The notes beneath the pieces are model-generated. The model was not told where the DNA came from. It saw nothing but the letters and a program-made list of their open reading frames with translations, and did no database searches. A stretch of 13,582 nucleotides of DNA from an uncultured Dyadobacter sp. (GTDB lineage: Bacteria; Bacteroidota; Bacteroidia; Cytophagales; Spirosomataceae). Of the stretch, positions 1-7,530 are shown in pieces (within the stretch, counting starts at the first letter, position 1; each line of letters opens with the position of its first letter). The stretch is taken from positions 1 to 13,582 of the forward strand of contig CAMLNK010000019.1 in assembly GCA_946481035.1 (NCBI GenBank). The letters are read 5' to 3'. The translations under genes were made by a program, and so were the position numbers.

Positions 1-1
1 A

Positions 2-793
2 GTGTGGGTGGCCAGCGGCGACTACAAGCTGGAAGACGACCATTTCGCAACGCCGTTCGAGCCCGTGAAATGCAATGTGTTCATCACCGAATCCACATTT
101 GGGTTACCTATCTATAAATGGCAGCCGCAGCAGCAGGTCATGTCGGAGATCGACGACTGGTGGGCACAGAACCGCGCCGAGGATAAGGCTAGTGTGTTAA
201 TGGGTTATTCGCTGGGTAAAATGCAGCGGATTTTGAAAAATATTCAGTTGCAGGATTCTGTGATTTACGCCCACGGGGCCATTTACACGGTGAATGAGCG
301 TTTGCGTGAGGCGGGTTTCGATCTGCCCGAGCTTACGCTGGTTACGAAAGAAACCGACCGTAAGCTGTTCAAAGGTGCGCTGGTGCTGGCACCGCCTTCC
401 GCAGACGGAACTACGTGGATCAAAAAGTTTGCACCCTATTCCGTCGGGTATTGCTCGGGCTGGATGGCATTACGGGGCGCCAAGAACCGCCGGGCGGTAG
501 ACCAGGGCTTTGTGTTGAGCGACCACGTCGACTGGCCGGACCTGAACCGGGCCGTGAAGGAAACCGGCGCCGAAAAAGTGTACGTTACGCATGGTTATAC
601 GAGCATTTATGCACGCTGGCTTAATGAAAACGGTATTGAAGCGGCGGAAGTGACCACGATGTACGGCAATGAGGATGAAAACGAAGAGGAGGAGACCGTA
701 CAGGATGCAGCCGCCGGGCAGGATGCCTACCAGGAGCATAAGCAAGAACTCGACGGAGCCGTAAATGCGGACAAAGACGATTTTGAGCTATGA
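2..793 (+). CDS. Ligase-associated DNA exonuclease, C-terminal part (5' truncated by window edge)
   Basis: The visible 263 residues match the C-terminal three quarters of the ligase-associated exonuclease family (metallo-beta-lactamase / beta-CASP fold, related to mRNA 3'-processing factor and SNM1/Artemis nucleases). The frame is open at the left edge. The family is usually about 330-340 residues, so roughly the first 100, including the HxHxDH metal motif, lie outside. What is seen is the SGDYK segment (Asp metal ligand), the ITESTFGLP block, VLMGYSLGK, the THG turn, and VLSDHVDWPDL with a late metal-binding histidine. The end is an unusually acidic tail (about visible residues 222-263) rich in Glu and Asp, likely disordered. 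Its stop overlaps the ligase start as ATGA, so the two are co-translated. The known role of the family, by gene association, is DNA end processing coupled to the neighbouring ligase. The GTG at position 2 is internal and not a start. Confidence 0.9.
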   Translation: MWVASGDYKLEDDHFATPFEPVKCNVFITESTFGLPIYKWQPQQQVMSEIDDWWAQNRAEDKASVLMGYSLGKMQRILKNIQLQDSVIYAHGAIYTVNERLREAGFDLPELTLVTKETDRKLFKGALVLAPPSADGTTWIKKFAPYSVGYCSGWMALRGAKNRRAVDQGFVLSDHVDWPDLNRAVKETGAEKVYVTHGYTSIYARWLNENGIEAAEVTTMYGNEDENEEEETVQDAAAGQDAYQEHKQELDGAVNADKDDFEL

Positions 794-2388
794 AACAATT
801 TGCAGACCTCTTCATGAACCTCGACCGGACGAACAAAACCAATGCGAAGGTCGATTTGCTGAAAAACTACTTTCAGAACGCCCCGGACGACGACAAGCTT
901 TGGGCATTGACATTATTTACAGGCCGCAGACCGTCATTTAAGGTGAATCGCACACAGGTGAAGGAATGGGCGGCCGAGGAAGCGGGCATTCCGATGTGGC
1001 TTTTTCAGGAGAGCTACCATAGTGTGGGGGATTTGGGAGAAACCATTTCGCTGCTTTTGCCCCGCACGAGCACCGGCGGATCGGAGAAATCGCTTGCGGA
1101 GTGGTTTCATTACCTTGGAATGCTGCCCGCCATGACCGACGAACAGAAGCGCGATCATATTAGCCAGGCCTGGATGCAGCTTTCGCAGCACGAGACATTC
1201 GTGTTCAATAAACTGCTCATGGGTAGTTTCCGCATCGGTGTTTCCCAGACTTTGGTGGTGCGTGCATTGGCCGAAGCCACCGAAACCGATTCCAATGTGA
1301 TCGCCCATCGCGTAATGGGGCAATGGGATCCGTCGGGGACGACATTTGAACAACTGATACTCGATAAGGGGGAGAATGATAATGCATCGCGACCCTACCC
1401 GTTTTTTCTCGCCTATCCGATTGAGGGTGACGTTGCAGACCTCGGCGAAGCCAGCGACTGGTTCGCCGAATGGAAATGGGATGGCATCCGTTCGCAGATC
1501 ATTTACCGGAACAAAGAGCTTTTTATCTGGACCAGGGGCGAAGAGTTATCCACCGAAAAGTTTCCAGAATTGCATTTCCTGAGCGGCGTCCTGCCTAACG
1601 GCACCGTGCTCGACGGCGAAATTGTGACTTATGCCGATGGCCGGCCGATGCCATTCAATGTACTGCAAACCCGCATTGGCCGGAAAAATCTTTCAAAAAA
1701 AGTATTGGAAGAAGCCCCTGTGGCATTTCTGGCTTATGATGTGCTCGAAGCAAACGGCGTCGATATCCGCGGGCTCACACAGGCGCAGCGTCGCGCACAG
1801 CTGGAAGTGATACATGCCAGTGTGCCTGTGCAAAAGTATTTTAACCTGTCGCCGCTGATTGAATTCAGCGATTGGCAGACCTTGCGCGACCTTCACCCGC
1901 AGTCGCGCGAGAATATAGCGGAAGGCTTTATGATTAAGAGAAAAGCCGGTATTTACCAGGTGGGCCGTAAAAAAGGCGACTGGTGGAAATGGAAAATCGA
2001 TCCGCTGAGCGTCGACGCAGTACTCATTTACGCTCAGAAAGGCTCCGGCCGCCGCGCCGAACTGTTCACCGATTATACCTTTGCCGTTTGGGGCGACGAC
2101 GGCAAGCTCGTACCCTTCGCGAAAGCCTACTCCGGCCTCACCGACGCCGAAATAGGCCAGGTAGACTATTTTATCAAACGTAATATTTTAGAAAAATTCG
2201 GTCCCGTCCGGACCGTCAAGCCCGAGCTCGTCTTTGAAATCGGGTTTGAAGGGATCAACGAATCCACGCGGCATAAGTCGGGCATTGCAGTGCGGTTCCC
2301 ACGGATTTTGCGCTGGCGAAAGGATAAGAAGGCCGAGGAGGCGGATAGTTTGGGAAGCTTGCGGGAGATATTAGGTAATTATAAATAA
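790..2388 (+). CDS. ATP-dependent DNA ligase (ligase-associated repair cassette)
   Basis: 532 residues, the usual length for the bacterial ATP-dependent ligase of this cassette. It seals DNA nicks through a ligase-AMP intermediate. An N-terminal helical DNA-binding domain (about 1-195) is followed by the nucleotidyltransferase core (about 205-410) and a C-terminal OB-fold (about 415-520). The catalytic motif I is KWDG at residues 229-232, with Lys229 as the predicted adenylated residue. DGEIV (motif III), EGFMIKRK (motif IV) and WWKWKIDP (motif V) follow, and EIGFEGI lies in the OB part. The ATG start overlaps the exonuclease stop by 4 bases. The reading frame is intact. In related genomes the helicase gene normally follows directly; here it is displaced by about 1.5 kb. 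Confidence 0.95.
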   Translation: MKQFADLFMNLDRTNKTNAKVDLLKNYFQNAPDDDKLWALTLFTGRRPSFKVNRTQVKEWAAEEAGIPMWLFQESYHSVGDLGETISLLLPRTSTGGSEKSLAEWFHYLGMLPAMTDEQKRDHISQAWMQLSQHETFVFNKLLMGSFRIGVSQTLVVRALAEATETDSNVIAHRVMGQWDPSGTTFEQLILDKGENDNASRPYPFFLAYPIEGDVADLGEASDWFAEWKWDGIRSQIIYRNKELFIWTRGEELSTEKFPELHFLSGVLPNGTVLDGEIVTYADGRPMPFNVLQTRIGRKNLSKKVLEEAPVAFLAYDVLEANGVDIRGLTQAQRRAQLEVIHASVPVQKYFNLSPLIEFSDWQTLRDLHPQSRENIAEGFMIKRKAGIYQVGRKKGDWWKWKIDPLSVDAVLIYAQKGSGRRAELFTDYTFAVWGDDGKLVPFAKAYSGLTDAEIGQVDYFIKRNILEKFGPVRTVKPELVFEIGFEGINESTRHKSGIAVRFPRILRWRKDKKAEEADSLGSLREILGNYK

Positions 2389-2419
2389 ACTATAAATTAT
2401 ATTATTTTTTAAATTTTAA

Positions 2420-2456
2420 CTATGCAAATTTAATATTTCATGTTAGATTTGCATAG
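2420..2456 (+). promoter_or_regulatory. 14-bp inverted repeat abutting the start of the DUF4143 ATPase gene (probable operator/promoter)
   Basis: The left arm CTATGCAAATTTAA (2420-2433) and right arm TTAGATTTGCATAG (2443-2456) are reverse complements with one mismatch, separated by 9 bases. The right arm ends at the base before the ATG at 2457. The right arm also contains TAGATTTG (2444-2451), a perfect match to the Bacteroidota -7 consensus TAnnTTTG. No convincing -33 TTG is seen at the usual distance. The surrounding 2389-2456 is extremely A+T-rich, unlike the ligase gene. I infer an operator over a promoter, probably autoregulatory. An mRNA hairpin sequestering the start is the alternative. 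Confidence 0.5.
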
Positions 2457-3635
2457 ATGATCAGGCGCCGACTTGAAAATAGAATTAAAGAAGCTCTAAC
2501 AAAGAATGCTTCTATTGCTCTGATGGGCCCCCGTCAGATAGGGAAAACTACAATCGCTCTTAACGTCGTTGATGCTACGCCGGCATTATATTTAGATTTG
2601 GAAAGCCGACTGGATCTGGAAAAAGTCAGAGACATCCGAGCATTCTATGAAGCAAACAAAGACCGGCTGATTGTGCTCGATGAGGTTCAGCGGATACCTG
2701 AGCTTTTTACCGAATTACGGGGAATTATCGATCAGGAGAGACGAAGGGGAAACAGGTCGGGGCTGTTCCTTTTTCTGGGCTCGGCTTCCATCGATTTGCT
2801 TCAACAATCGAGCGAGTCGCTCGCGGGCCGCATTTCCTATTTGGAGCTTTATCCGGTCGATGTTCTGGAATATGCGTCAGAGGACTTTCAACAAGTCAAT
2901 ACCTTGTGGCTTCGCGGCGGCTTTCCGGAAAGTTTACTGGCCGCTTCGGATCGCGACAGTCTGGAATGGCGGCAGGATTTTATCCGAACCTACCTCGAAC
3001 GCGACATTCCACAGCTCGGTCCACGTATTCCGGCAACAACTTTGGAGCGATTCTGGACAATGCTCGCACATAACCAGGGCAGTGTGCTCAATGCAGCACA
3101 CCTGGCGAGAAATCTCGACGTTTCCGGTGTGACAATCAGCCGGTATCTGGATTTGATGGTCGATTTGCTCCTCGTAAGGCGATTGCAGCCATGGGCTTCG
3201 AATGCCGGTAAAAGATTGGTGAGGAGCCCAAAGATTTATGTGAGAGATAGCGGCATTACCCATGCTTTAATGGGGATAGAAACCTATAATAACCTGCTGG
3301 CACATCCCGTAGTTGGGGGGAGCTGGGAAGGTTTTGTAATTGAAAACATCATGAGCGTGGCGCCTGCGCGAATGCAGCCCTATTTTTATCGAAGTGCCGG
3401 CGGGGCCGAAGTGGACCTGGTCCTTGAATTCGCCGACGGGAAAAAATGGGCGATAGAAATCAAAAGGAATTCGGCGCCGCATTTATCCAAAGGATTCCAC
3501 ATTGCCTGCGAGGATATTCAGCCGGACAGAAAGTTTGTGATCTATTCAGGAAAGGATACATTTCCTATGGGCGATGGCATTGTGGCTACTTCGCTCGTTA
3601 ATATTATGCGGGAGGTAATGAATCGCGTCGGATAA
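2457..3635 (+). CDS. AAA-family ATPase with C-terminal DUF4143 domain
   Basis: 392 residues, typical of the widespread AAA_14/DUF4143 ATPases whose cellular role is largely unknown. The Walker A motif GPRQIGKTT is at residues 24-32 and Walker B LIVLDE at 71-76. A sensor-like LGSASIDLL segment follows, and the mid-region ends at TYLERDIPQL. A helix-turn-helix-like stretch, with NAAHLARNLDVSGVTISRYL, starts near residue 207. The DUF4143 C-terminus carries a PD-(D/E)xK-like set: GAEVDLV with Asp320, and AIEIK with Glu334 and Lys336. This is the restriction-endonuclease-like fold noted for the family, and whether it cuts DNA is not established. The gene sits between ligase and helicase and is not part of the normal repair cassette, so it is probably an insertion. 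Start chosen at the first ATG, directly after an inverted repeat. The ORF is intact. Confidence 0.88.
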   Translation: MIRRRLENRIKEALTKNASIALMGPRQIGKTTIALNVVDATPALYLDLESRLDLEKVRDIRAFYEANKDRLIVLDEVQRIPELFTELRGIIDQERRRGNRSGLFLFLGSASIDLLQQSSESLAGRISYLELYPVDVLEYASEDFQQVNTLWLRGGFPESLLAASDRDSLEWRQDFIRTYLERDIPQLGPRIPATTLERFWTMLAHNQGSVLNAAHLARNLDVSGVTISRYLDLMVDLLLVRRLQPWASNAGKRLVRSPKIYVRDSGITHALMGIETYNNLLAHPVVGGSWEGFVIENIMSVAPARMQPYFYRSAGGAEVDLVLEFADGKKWAIEIKRNSAPHLSKGFHIACEDIQPDRKFVIYSGKDTFPMGDGIVATSLVNIMREVMNRVG

Positions 3636-3703
3636 GTCCGCACCGATAATAAATGACAGAACTGTGAGGCCGCTCAATGATTAATATCAATGCCAAATAG
3701 CCT

Positions 3704-3819
3704 GATCGGGACATTTGGGAATATGCGCGAGCGCATGAACTCGTAAGATCGAAACGCATCTCCAAGATGCAAGGATGATCATTGCCACCGCCGACGGCCT
3801 CGAAGTTTTCCCCTATTAA
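3704..3819 (+). pseudogene. Probable remnant of a DUF5615 (PIN-like) toxin gene
   Basis: The 247 bases between the ATPase and the helicase have no intact gene. One frame reads DRDIWEYARAHELV (3704-3745), closely resembling the conserved core of DUF5615 proteins, where a similar D-x-x-IWEYA segment precedes the IVTKD motif. A second frame, overlapping at 3739, continues RKIETHLQDARM... and ends GLEVFPY-stop at 3817-3819, like the family's C-terminal end. The intervening IVTKDxDF core is missing, and an in-frame stop lies just upstream (TAG 3698-3700). I read this as a frameshifted, internally deleted relic. The match is from memory of the family and short, so it could be chance. DUF5615 genes usually pair with a DUF433 antitoxin, and none is visible. 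Confidence 0.35.
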
Positions 3820-3882
3820 CTTCTTTCGTAGATTGGTACAGTAATTGTTAAATCAGTCCTGTATTTAATCAAACTGGTACCC

Positions 3883-6345
3883 TTGGCCAAATCCCGCGGA
3901 CATAGCATTGTTGAGCAATGGTTTAAAGATAAAAAGTGGAAGTGGGCGGCCTTTCAGAAGGAGGCGGCTGCGGCTTATCTGGCGGGGAAAAGTGGTTTGG
4001 TGAATGCACCTACGGGTAGCGGGAAGACTTACTCGCTCTGGCTGCCGATCCTGATCAGGCATATTAATTCCCTCCCCAAAAAGCCGCTGAAAACGAAAAA
4101 GGGCCTCCAAGTGCTGTGGGTCACGCCGCTTCGGGCGCTTTCGAAAGACCTTTTCCGGAATATGGAAACGGCGGCACTGGAAATGAACCTCACCTGGCGC
4201 GTAGGCATACGCACGGGCGACACGGGTACGCGCGAGCGCAACGAGCAGAAGCGGCAAATGCCCGACGCCCTCATTATCACGCCGGAGAGCCTGCACATGC
4301 TTTTCACACAAAAAAATGCGTCAGAACTCTTCGAAAACTTGCATACCGTTGTGATCGACGAGTGGCATGAGCTCATGGGCAGCAAACGCGGTACCCAAAC
4401 TGAGCTCGCACTCGCACGTCTCCGCATGATCAACCCAGGTCTCCAGACCTGGGGTATCTCCGCTACCATCGGCAATCTCGAAGAAGCCAGACAAGTGCTC
4501 CTGGGCATGCAGTTCCCGCAGGAAAACGCTGTAACCGTCCGGGCCAATACGGAGAAGAGGATTCTGGTGGAAAGCATTATTCCCGAAAGGGTAGAAACAT
4601 TGCCCTGGTCGGGGTATATGGGTATCAGGCTGGTGGATAAGGTGGTGGAAGTGGTGAATAAAAGCCGCACGACGCTGCTTTTTACTAATACGAGGTCGGG
4701 GACGGAGATTTGGTACCGCACGATCATCGAGAAGTATCCCGAGTTTGCCGGCATTATGGCGCTGCACCACGCGTCGCTCGACCGCGAGATCCGCGATTGG
4801 GTGGAGGAGGCATTGCACGACGAGCGGTTGAAGCTTGTAATATGCACAGCCAGCCTCGATTTAGGCGTCGATTTTCGGCCGGTGGACACGGTTATCCAGG
4901 TAGGAAGTCCCAAAAGCATTGCGCGGTTTGTGCAGCGGGCGGGCAGGAGCGGCCACCAGCCGGGTGTCGATAGCAAGATCTATTTTTGTCCTACCAATGC
5001 ATTGGAGCTGATCGAGGCCGTTTCGCTGCGGGAGGGTGTAATCAAAAATATGATCGAGGACCGACCGCCGGTTGCTCACGCATTTGATGTGCTGGCTCAA
5101 TGGATGATCACGCTCGCGGTAGGTGAGGGGTTTGATGAAGCGCAGCTTTTTGAGGAAGTCCGGAATGCGTATGGCTACCAATACCTCAACCGGGAAGAAT
5201 GGGAGTGGCTTTTGGGATACATTACCACCGGCAGTTCGTCGCTTACGGTTTATGACGAATACAAGAAAGTAGAGCGAGTGAATGGTCGCTATGTGGTAAC
5301 CAGCCGCCGCATTGCCCTGAGGCATGTGCTGAGTATGGGTACGATCGTTTCCGAAGTTTCGCTGAAAGTGAAGTTGCAGAGCGGTAAATACCTGGGGGCC
5401 GTCGAGGAATCATTTGTGACCTGGATGAAAGCAGGCGACGTTTTCTTCTTCGCGGGCATGAGCGTGGAATTTGTACGAATCCATGAAATGACCGTGACCG
5501 TGAAAAAGGCCGAGGGAAAAAAAGGTTACCTCGTTCGCTGGGCGGGTGGGCGGATGCCGCTGTCGTCCCAACTTTCCGCATTCATCCGCGAGCGCCTTGC
5601 CGACGCGATCGAAAACCCGCATAAGGAAGTGGAGCTGGCCAAAATGCAGCCGCTGCTCGAATTGCAGGAAAAGCGCTCGGTCATTCCCAAAACCAACGAG
5701 TTGCTGATCGAGCAATGCGAAACCCGCGAGGGATATCATATATTTATATTTCCGTTCGAAGGGCGACTGGTGCACGAGGGAATGTCGATTTTGCTCGCAT
5801 ACCGCATTAGCCAGCTGCGGCCGATCACGTTTTCGGTGGCGATGAACGATTACGGTTTTGAGTTGTTAAGTGATCAGTACGTCGATCTGGCCGAAATCCT
5901 GGGTGAAATGGATCTTTTTTCGACCCAACACCTCGTCGACGACATTTACCAGAGCGTAAACGCGACCGAAATGGCGAAGCGGAAGTTCAGGGAAATTGCC
6001 GCCATCGCCGGGCTGATGTTCCAGGGGTATCCGGGTAAATATGTCAAAACGAGGCAGTTGCAGGCGTCCAGTTCGTTGCTTTTCAATGTGATGAGCAAGT
6101 ATGAGGACAATAATCTGCTGATTAAGCAGGCATACCAAGAAGTACTGACCTACCAGCTCGAAGAGGTGCGTATGCGCGAGGCGCTCGCGCGGATCGAACA
6201 TCAGAAAATAGTCATACAACACACCGACAGACCGACGCCATTCTCATTTCCGATTATGGTAGACAGGCTTCGGGAACAATTAACTTCGGAAAAGCTGGAC
6301 GACAGGATCCAGCGAATGATCAAACAGTACGGTAATGCAGATTGA
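3883..6345 (+). CDS. Ligase-associated DNA damage response DEXH-box helicase (Lhr-like)
   Basis: 820 residues, the expected size for the ligase-associated superfamily 2 helicase related to the Lhr core. It is an ATP-driven DNA translocase/helicase acting in DNA repair with the linked exonuclease, ligase and PdeM. Motif I APTGSGKT is at residues 42-49, followed by VLWVTPLRAL (Ia) and TPESLH. The DEWH box (motif II) is at 159-162, and ISAT (motif III) is intact. RecA-2 motifs are FTNTRSG, CTASLDLGVDF (V) and QRAGRSGHQ (VI). A winged-helix/DUF4913-like C-terminal half follows. The start is TTG. No ATG or GTG in frame lies between the upstream stop (3829-3831) and this codon, and the protein from here begins like its relatives. 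No clear Shine-Dalgarno or promoter is visible. The last 11 bases overlap pdeM. Confidence 0.93.
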   Translation: MAKSRGHSIVEQWFKDKKWKWAAFQKEAAAAYLAGKSGLVNAPTGSGKTYSLWLPILIRHINSLPKKPLKTKKGLQVLWVTPLRALSKDLFRNMETAALEMNLTWRVGIRTGDTGTRERNEQKRQMPDALIITPESLHMLFTQKNASELFENLHTVVIDEWHELMGSKRGTQTELALARLRMINPGLQTWGISATIGNLEEARQVLLGMQFPQENAVTVRANTEKRILVESIIPERVETLPWSGYMGIRLVDKVVEVVNKSRTTLLFTNTRSGTEIWYRTIIEKYPEFAGIMALHHASLDREIRDWVEEALHDERLKLVICTASLDLGVDFRPVDTVIQVGSPKSIARFVQRAGRSGHQPGVDSKIYFCPTNALELIEAVSLREGVIKNMIEDRPPVAHAFDVLAQWMITLAVGEGFDEAQLFEEVRNAYGYQYLNREEWEWLLGYITTGSSSLTVYDEYKKVERVNGRYVVTSRRIALRHVLSMGTIVSEVSLKVKLQSGKYLGAVEESFVTWMKAGDVFFFAGMSVEFVRIHEMTVTVKKAEGKKGYLVRWAGGRMPLSSQLSAFIRERLADAIENPHKEVELAKMQPLLELQEKRSVIPKTNELLIEQCETREGYHIFIFPFEGRLVHEGMSILLAYRISQLRPITFSVAMNDYGFELLSDQYVDLAEILGEMDLFSTQHLVDDIYQSVNATEMAKRKFREIAAIAGLMFQGYPGKYVKTRQLQASSSLLFNVMSKYEDNNLLIKQAYQEVLTYQLEEVRMREALARIEHQKIVIQHTDRPTPFSFPIMVDRLREQLTSEKLDDRIQRMIKQYGNAD

Positions 6346-6976
6346 GATCAGAGGCAACCACTTTATATTATTGACGCAGCGGGCGATTTTTTGGGAAGAA
6401 ACGCAAACATTACTGATCGGAGACCTGCATTTAGGGAAAGTAACGCATTTCAGAAAGGAAGGCATCGCCATCCCGAACAACGCCGCCGCCAATAATTTCC
6501 AGCGGCTCAATGAGCTCGTCCGGCAAACCGGCGCTACCCGCATCATTTTCCTTGGCGATCTTTTCCATAATGAATACAATTCAGAATGGGAAACCTTCCG
6601 CGAATGGCGCGCCGAGCACCATTACATCGAAATGATCATCGTGATGGGCAACCACGACATTCTGCCCGTCAGCCTCCTTCTCGAATGCGACTTGCAGGTG
6701 TATGTGAATGATTACGAGGAAGATATATTCATTTTTACACACCACCCAAAAATAGAATTCGACGCATCCAGATTCGTTTTTGCGGGCCACGTCCACCCCG
6801 TTTTCACCTCCTACGGCCGAGGCCGCCAAAGCGTACGGCTCCCTTGCTTTGTGATCGACAAGTACCAGGCCATCCTGCCCAGCTTCGGCGTGTTCACCGG
6901 CGGCTACCAAATGGGGCTCATTGATGACCGGAAGATTTACATTACGACAGAAACGCGGGTTTTTTCTGTTTGTTAG
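6335..6976 (+). CDS. pdeM: Ligase-associated DNA damage response endonuclease PdeM (metallophosphoesterase)
   Basis: 213 residues of the calcineurin-like metallophosphoesterase fold with every metal-binding block present: GDLHLGK (29-35), GDLFHN (74-79), GNHD (105-108), THH (135-137) and GHVH (151-154). These coordinate a two-metal centre that hydrolyses phosphodiester bonds. The family is assigned as an endonuclease of the ligase-associated cassette. The start codon lies inside the helicase gene (11-base overlap, different frame), indicating translational coupling. This is the last gene of the plus-strand cassette, and the next gene converges on it from the minus strand 32 bases away. Confidence 0.92.
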   Translation: MQIEIRGNHFILLTQRAIFWEETQTLLIGDLHLGKVTHFRKEGIAIPNNAAANNFQRLNELVRQTGATRIIFLGDLFHNEYNSEWETFREWRAEHHYIEMIIVMGNHDILPVSLLLECDLQVYVNDYEEDIFIFTHHPKIEFDASRFVFAGHVHPVFTSYGRGRQSVRLPCFVIDKYQAILPSFGVFTGGYQMGLIDDRKIYITTETRVFSVC

Positions 6977-7008
6977 ATATTGATTTACCATCGTCCCGTT
7001 CGTTTCCA

Positions 7009-7245
7009 TCACCGATAATTTTCCCCCAGCTGCGAAATCAGGTTTATAACCCGATTTTGGTTAACGATATGCATGCGCATTTCAAGGCTCATATTTTCCA
7101 TGTTTTCAATGCACAACAGACTTTCGGTCATGAAGGTCAAGGAGTTGATTATTTCGCTGGCGCTGTCGGTTTGGAAGAATGCTTTGATGATTTCGTGTTC
7201 AGTTTGCAGAGAGTCATCAGGGTTCTTAGTTGGTAGTGTGCTCAT
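7009..7245 (-). CDS. Small hypothetical protein (78 aa)
   Basis: A 78-residue acidic, probably all-helical protein with no cysteine-rich, membrane or signal segment. I do not recognise the family. Support for it being real comes from an ATG start in an A+T-rich leader, a plausible amino-acid composition with amphipathic Leu/Ile/Met spacing in the middle, and a palindromic site 22 bases upstream of the ATG that nearly matches the one before the next small gene. It lies last on the minus strand of the accessory block and converges with pdeM. The opposite strand has an ORF of similar size, so coding status is not certain. Confidence 0.55.
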   Translation of the reverse strand: MSTLPTKNPDDSLQTEHEIIKAFFQTDSASEIINSLTFMTESLLCIENMENMSLEMRMHIVNQNRVINLISQLGENYR

Positions 7246-7266
7246 GATTTTAGAAAAGATTTACTA

Positions 7267-7287
7267 TTTGTAGGATTTTCCTACAAA
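7267..7287 (-). promoter_or_regulatory. Palindromic operator-like site A (9-3-9)
   Basis: The arms TTTGTAGGA (7267-7275) and TCCTACAAA (7279-7287) are perfect reverse complements around TTT. The site lies between the stop of the 7302-7514 gene and the ATG at 7245. Read on the minus strand, its TTTG is followed 20 bases later by TAAATCTT, a rough Bacteroidota -33/-7 pair, so a bound repressor would cover the -33 element and spacer. The near-identical partner at 7531-7551 has the opposite central triplet. A weak bidirectional terminator hairpin is the alternative, but the stem is A+T-rich and lacks a clean T-tract. Confidence 0.5.
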
Positions 7288-7301
7288 ATTTGAATAAAAA
7301 A

Positions 7302-7514
7302 TTATCTAGGGAAAAACAAGACCTCTGTTCGAACCTCTACCTTCCCGAACTCTTCCAGAATGCTTTTCATTCGTTTCTCAGAAATTCCTTGATTATGAGT
7401 AAAGTCTCTCCAAGCAGTTGTAAGCTTTCCCTTTTTTACCTCCGGTGGTAGACTTGGATAAACTTCAACTAGCCACCACCTGAATGCCTCCGAGACGGAC
7501 GCAAATTTTTTCAT
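7302..7514 (-). CDS. Small hypothetical basic protein (70 aa)
   Basis: About 70 residues beginning at the ATG (7514); a TTG two codons upstream (7520) is an alternative but overlaps the putative -7 box. The sequence is compact and helical with a Trp-Trp pair (FRWWLVEVYPSLP), then a basic KKGKLTTAWRDFTHNQG stretch and a second Lys/Arg-rich helix (SEKRMKSILEEFG), ending in a beta-like tail. The layout would suit a small nucleic-acid-binding protein, but I do not recognise a family and assign no function. It lies between the two palindromes and downstream of the kinase/HIRAN operon on the same strand. Confidence 0.6.
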   Translation of the reverse strand: MKKFASVSEAFRWWLVEVYPSLPPEVKKGKLTTAWRDFTHNQGISEKRMKSILEEFGKVEVRTEVLFFPR

Positions 7515-7530
7515 AAACAAATATAAATAC

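Noticed and set aside
4029..4976. Long open frame (about 315 codons) on the minus strand inside the helicase gene
   Set aside because: It is antisense to an unmistakable helicase with all motifs intact, and its translation is low-complexity Ser/Arg-rich with no recognisable domain; a codon-bias shadow.
6947..6969. Hairpin ACAGAAA ... TTTCTGT at the end of pdeM as a transcription terminator
   Set aside because: The stem is short and A+T-rich, has a 9-base loop and lies inside the coding sequence; too weak to call.
6970..7236. Plus-strand open frame of 88 codons opposite the 78-aa small gene
   Set aside because: It starts inside the end of pdeM, its composition is less protein-like (many Phe/His with no pattern), and the minus-strand frame has an upstream palindrome and promoter-like boxes.
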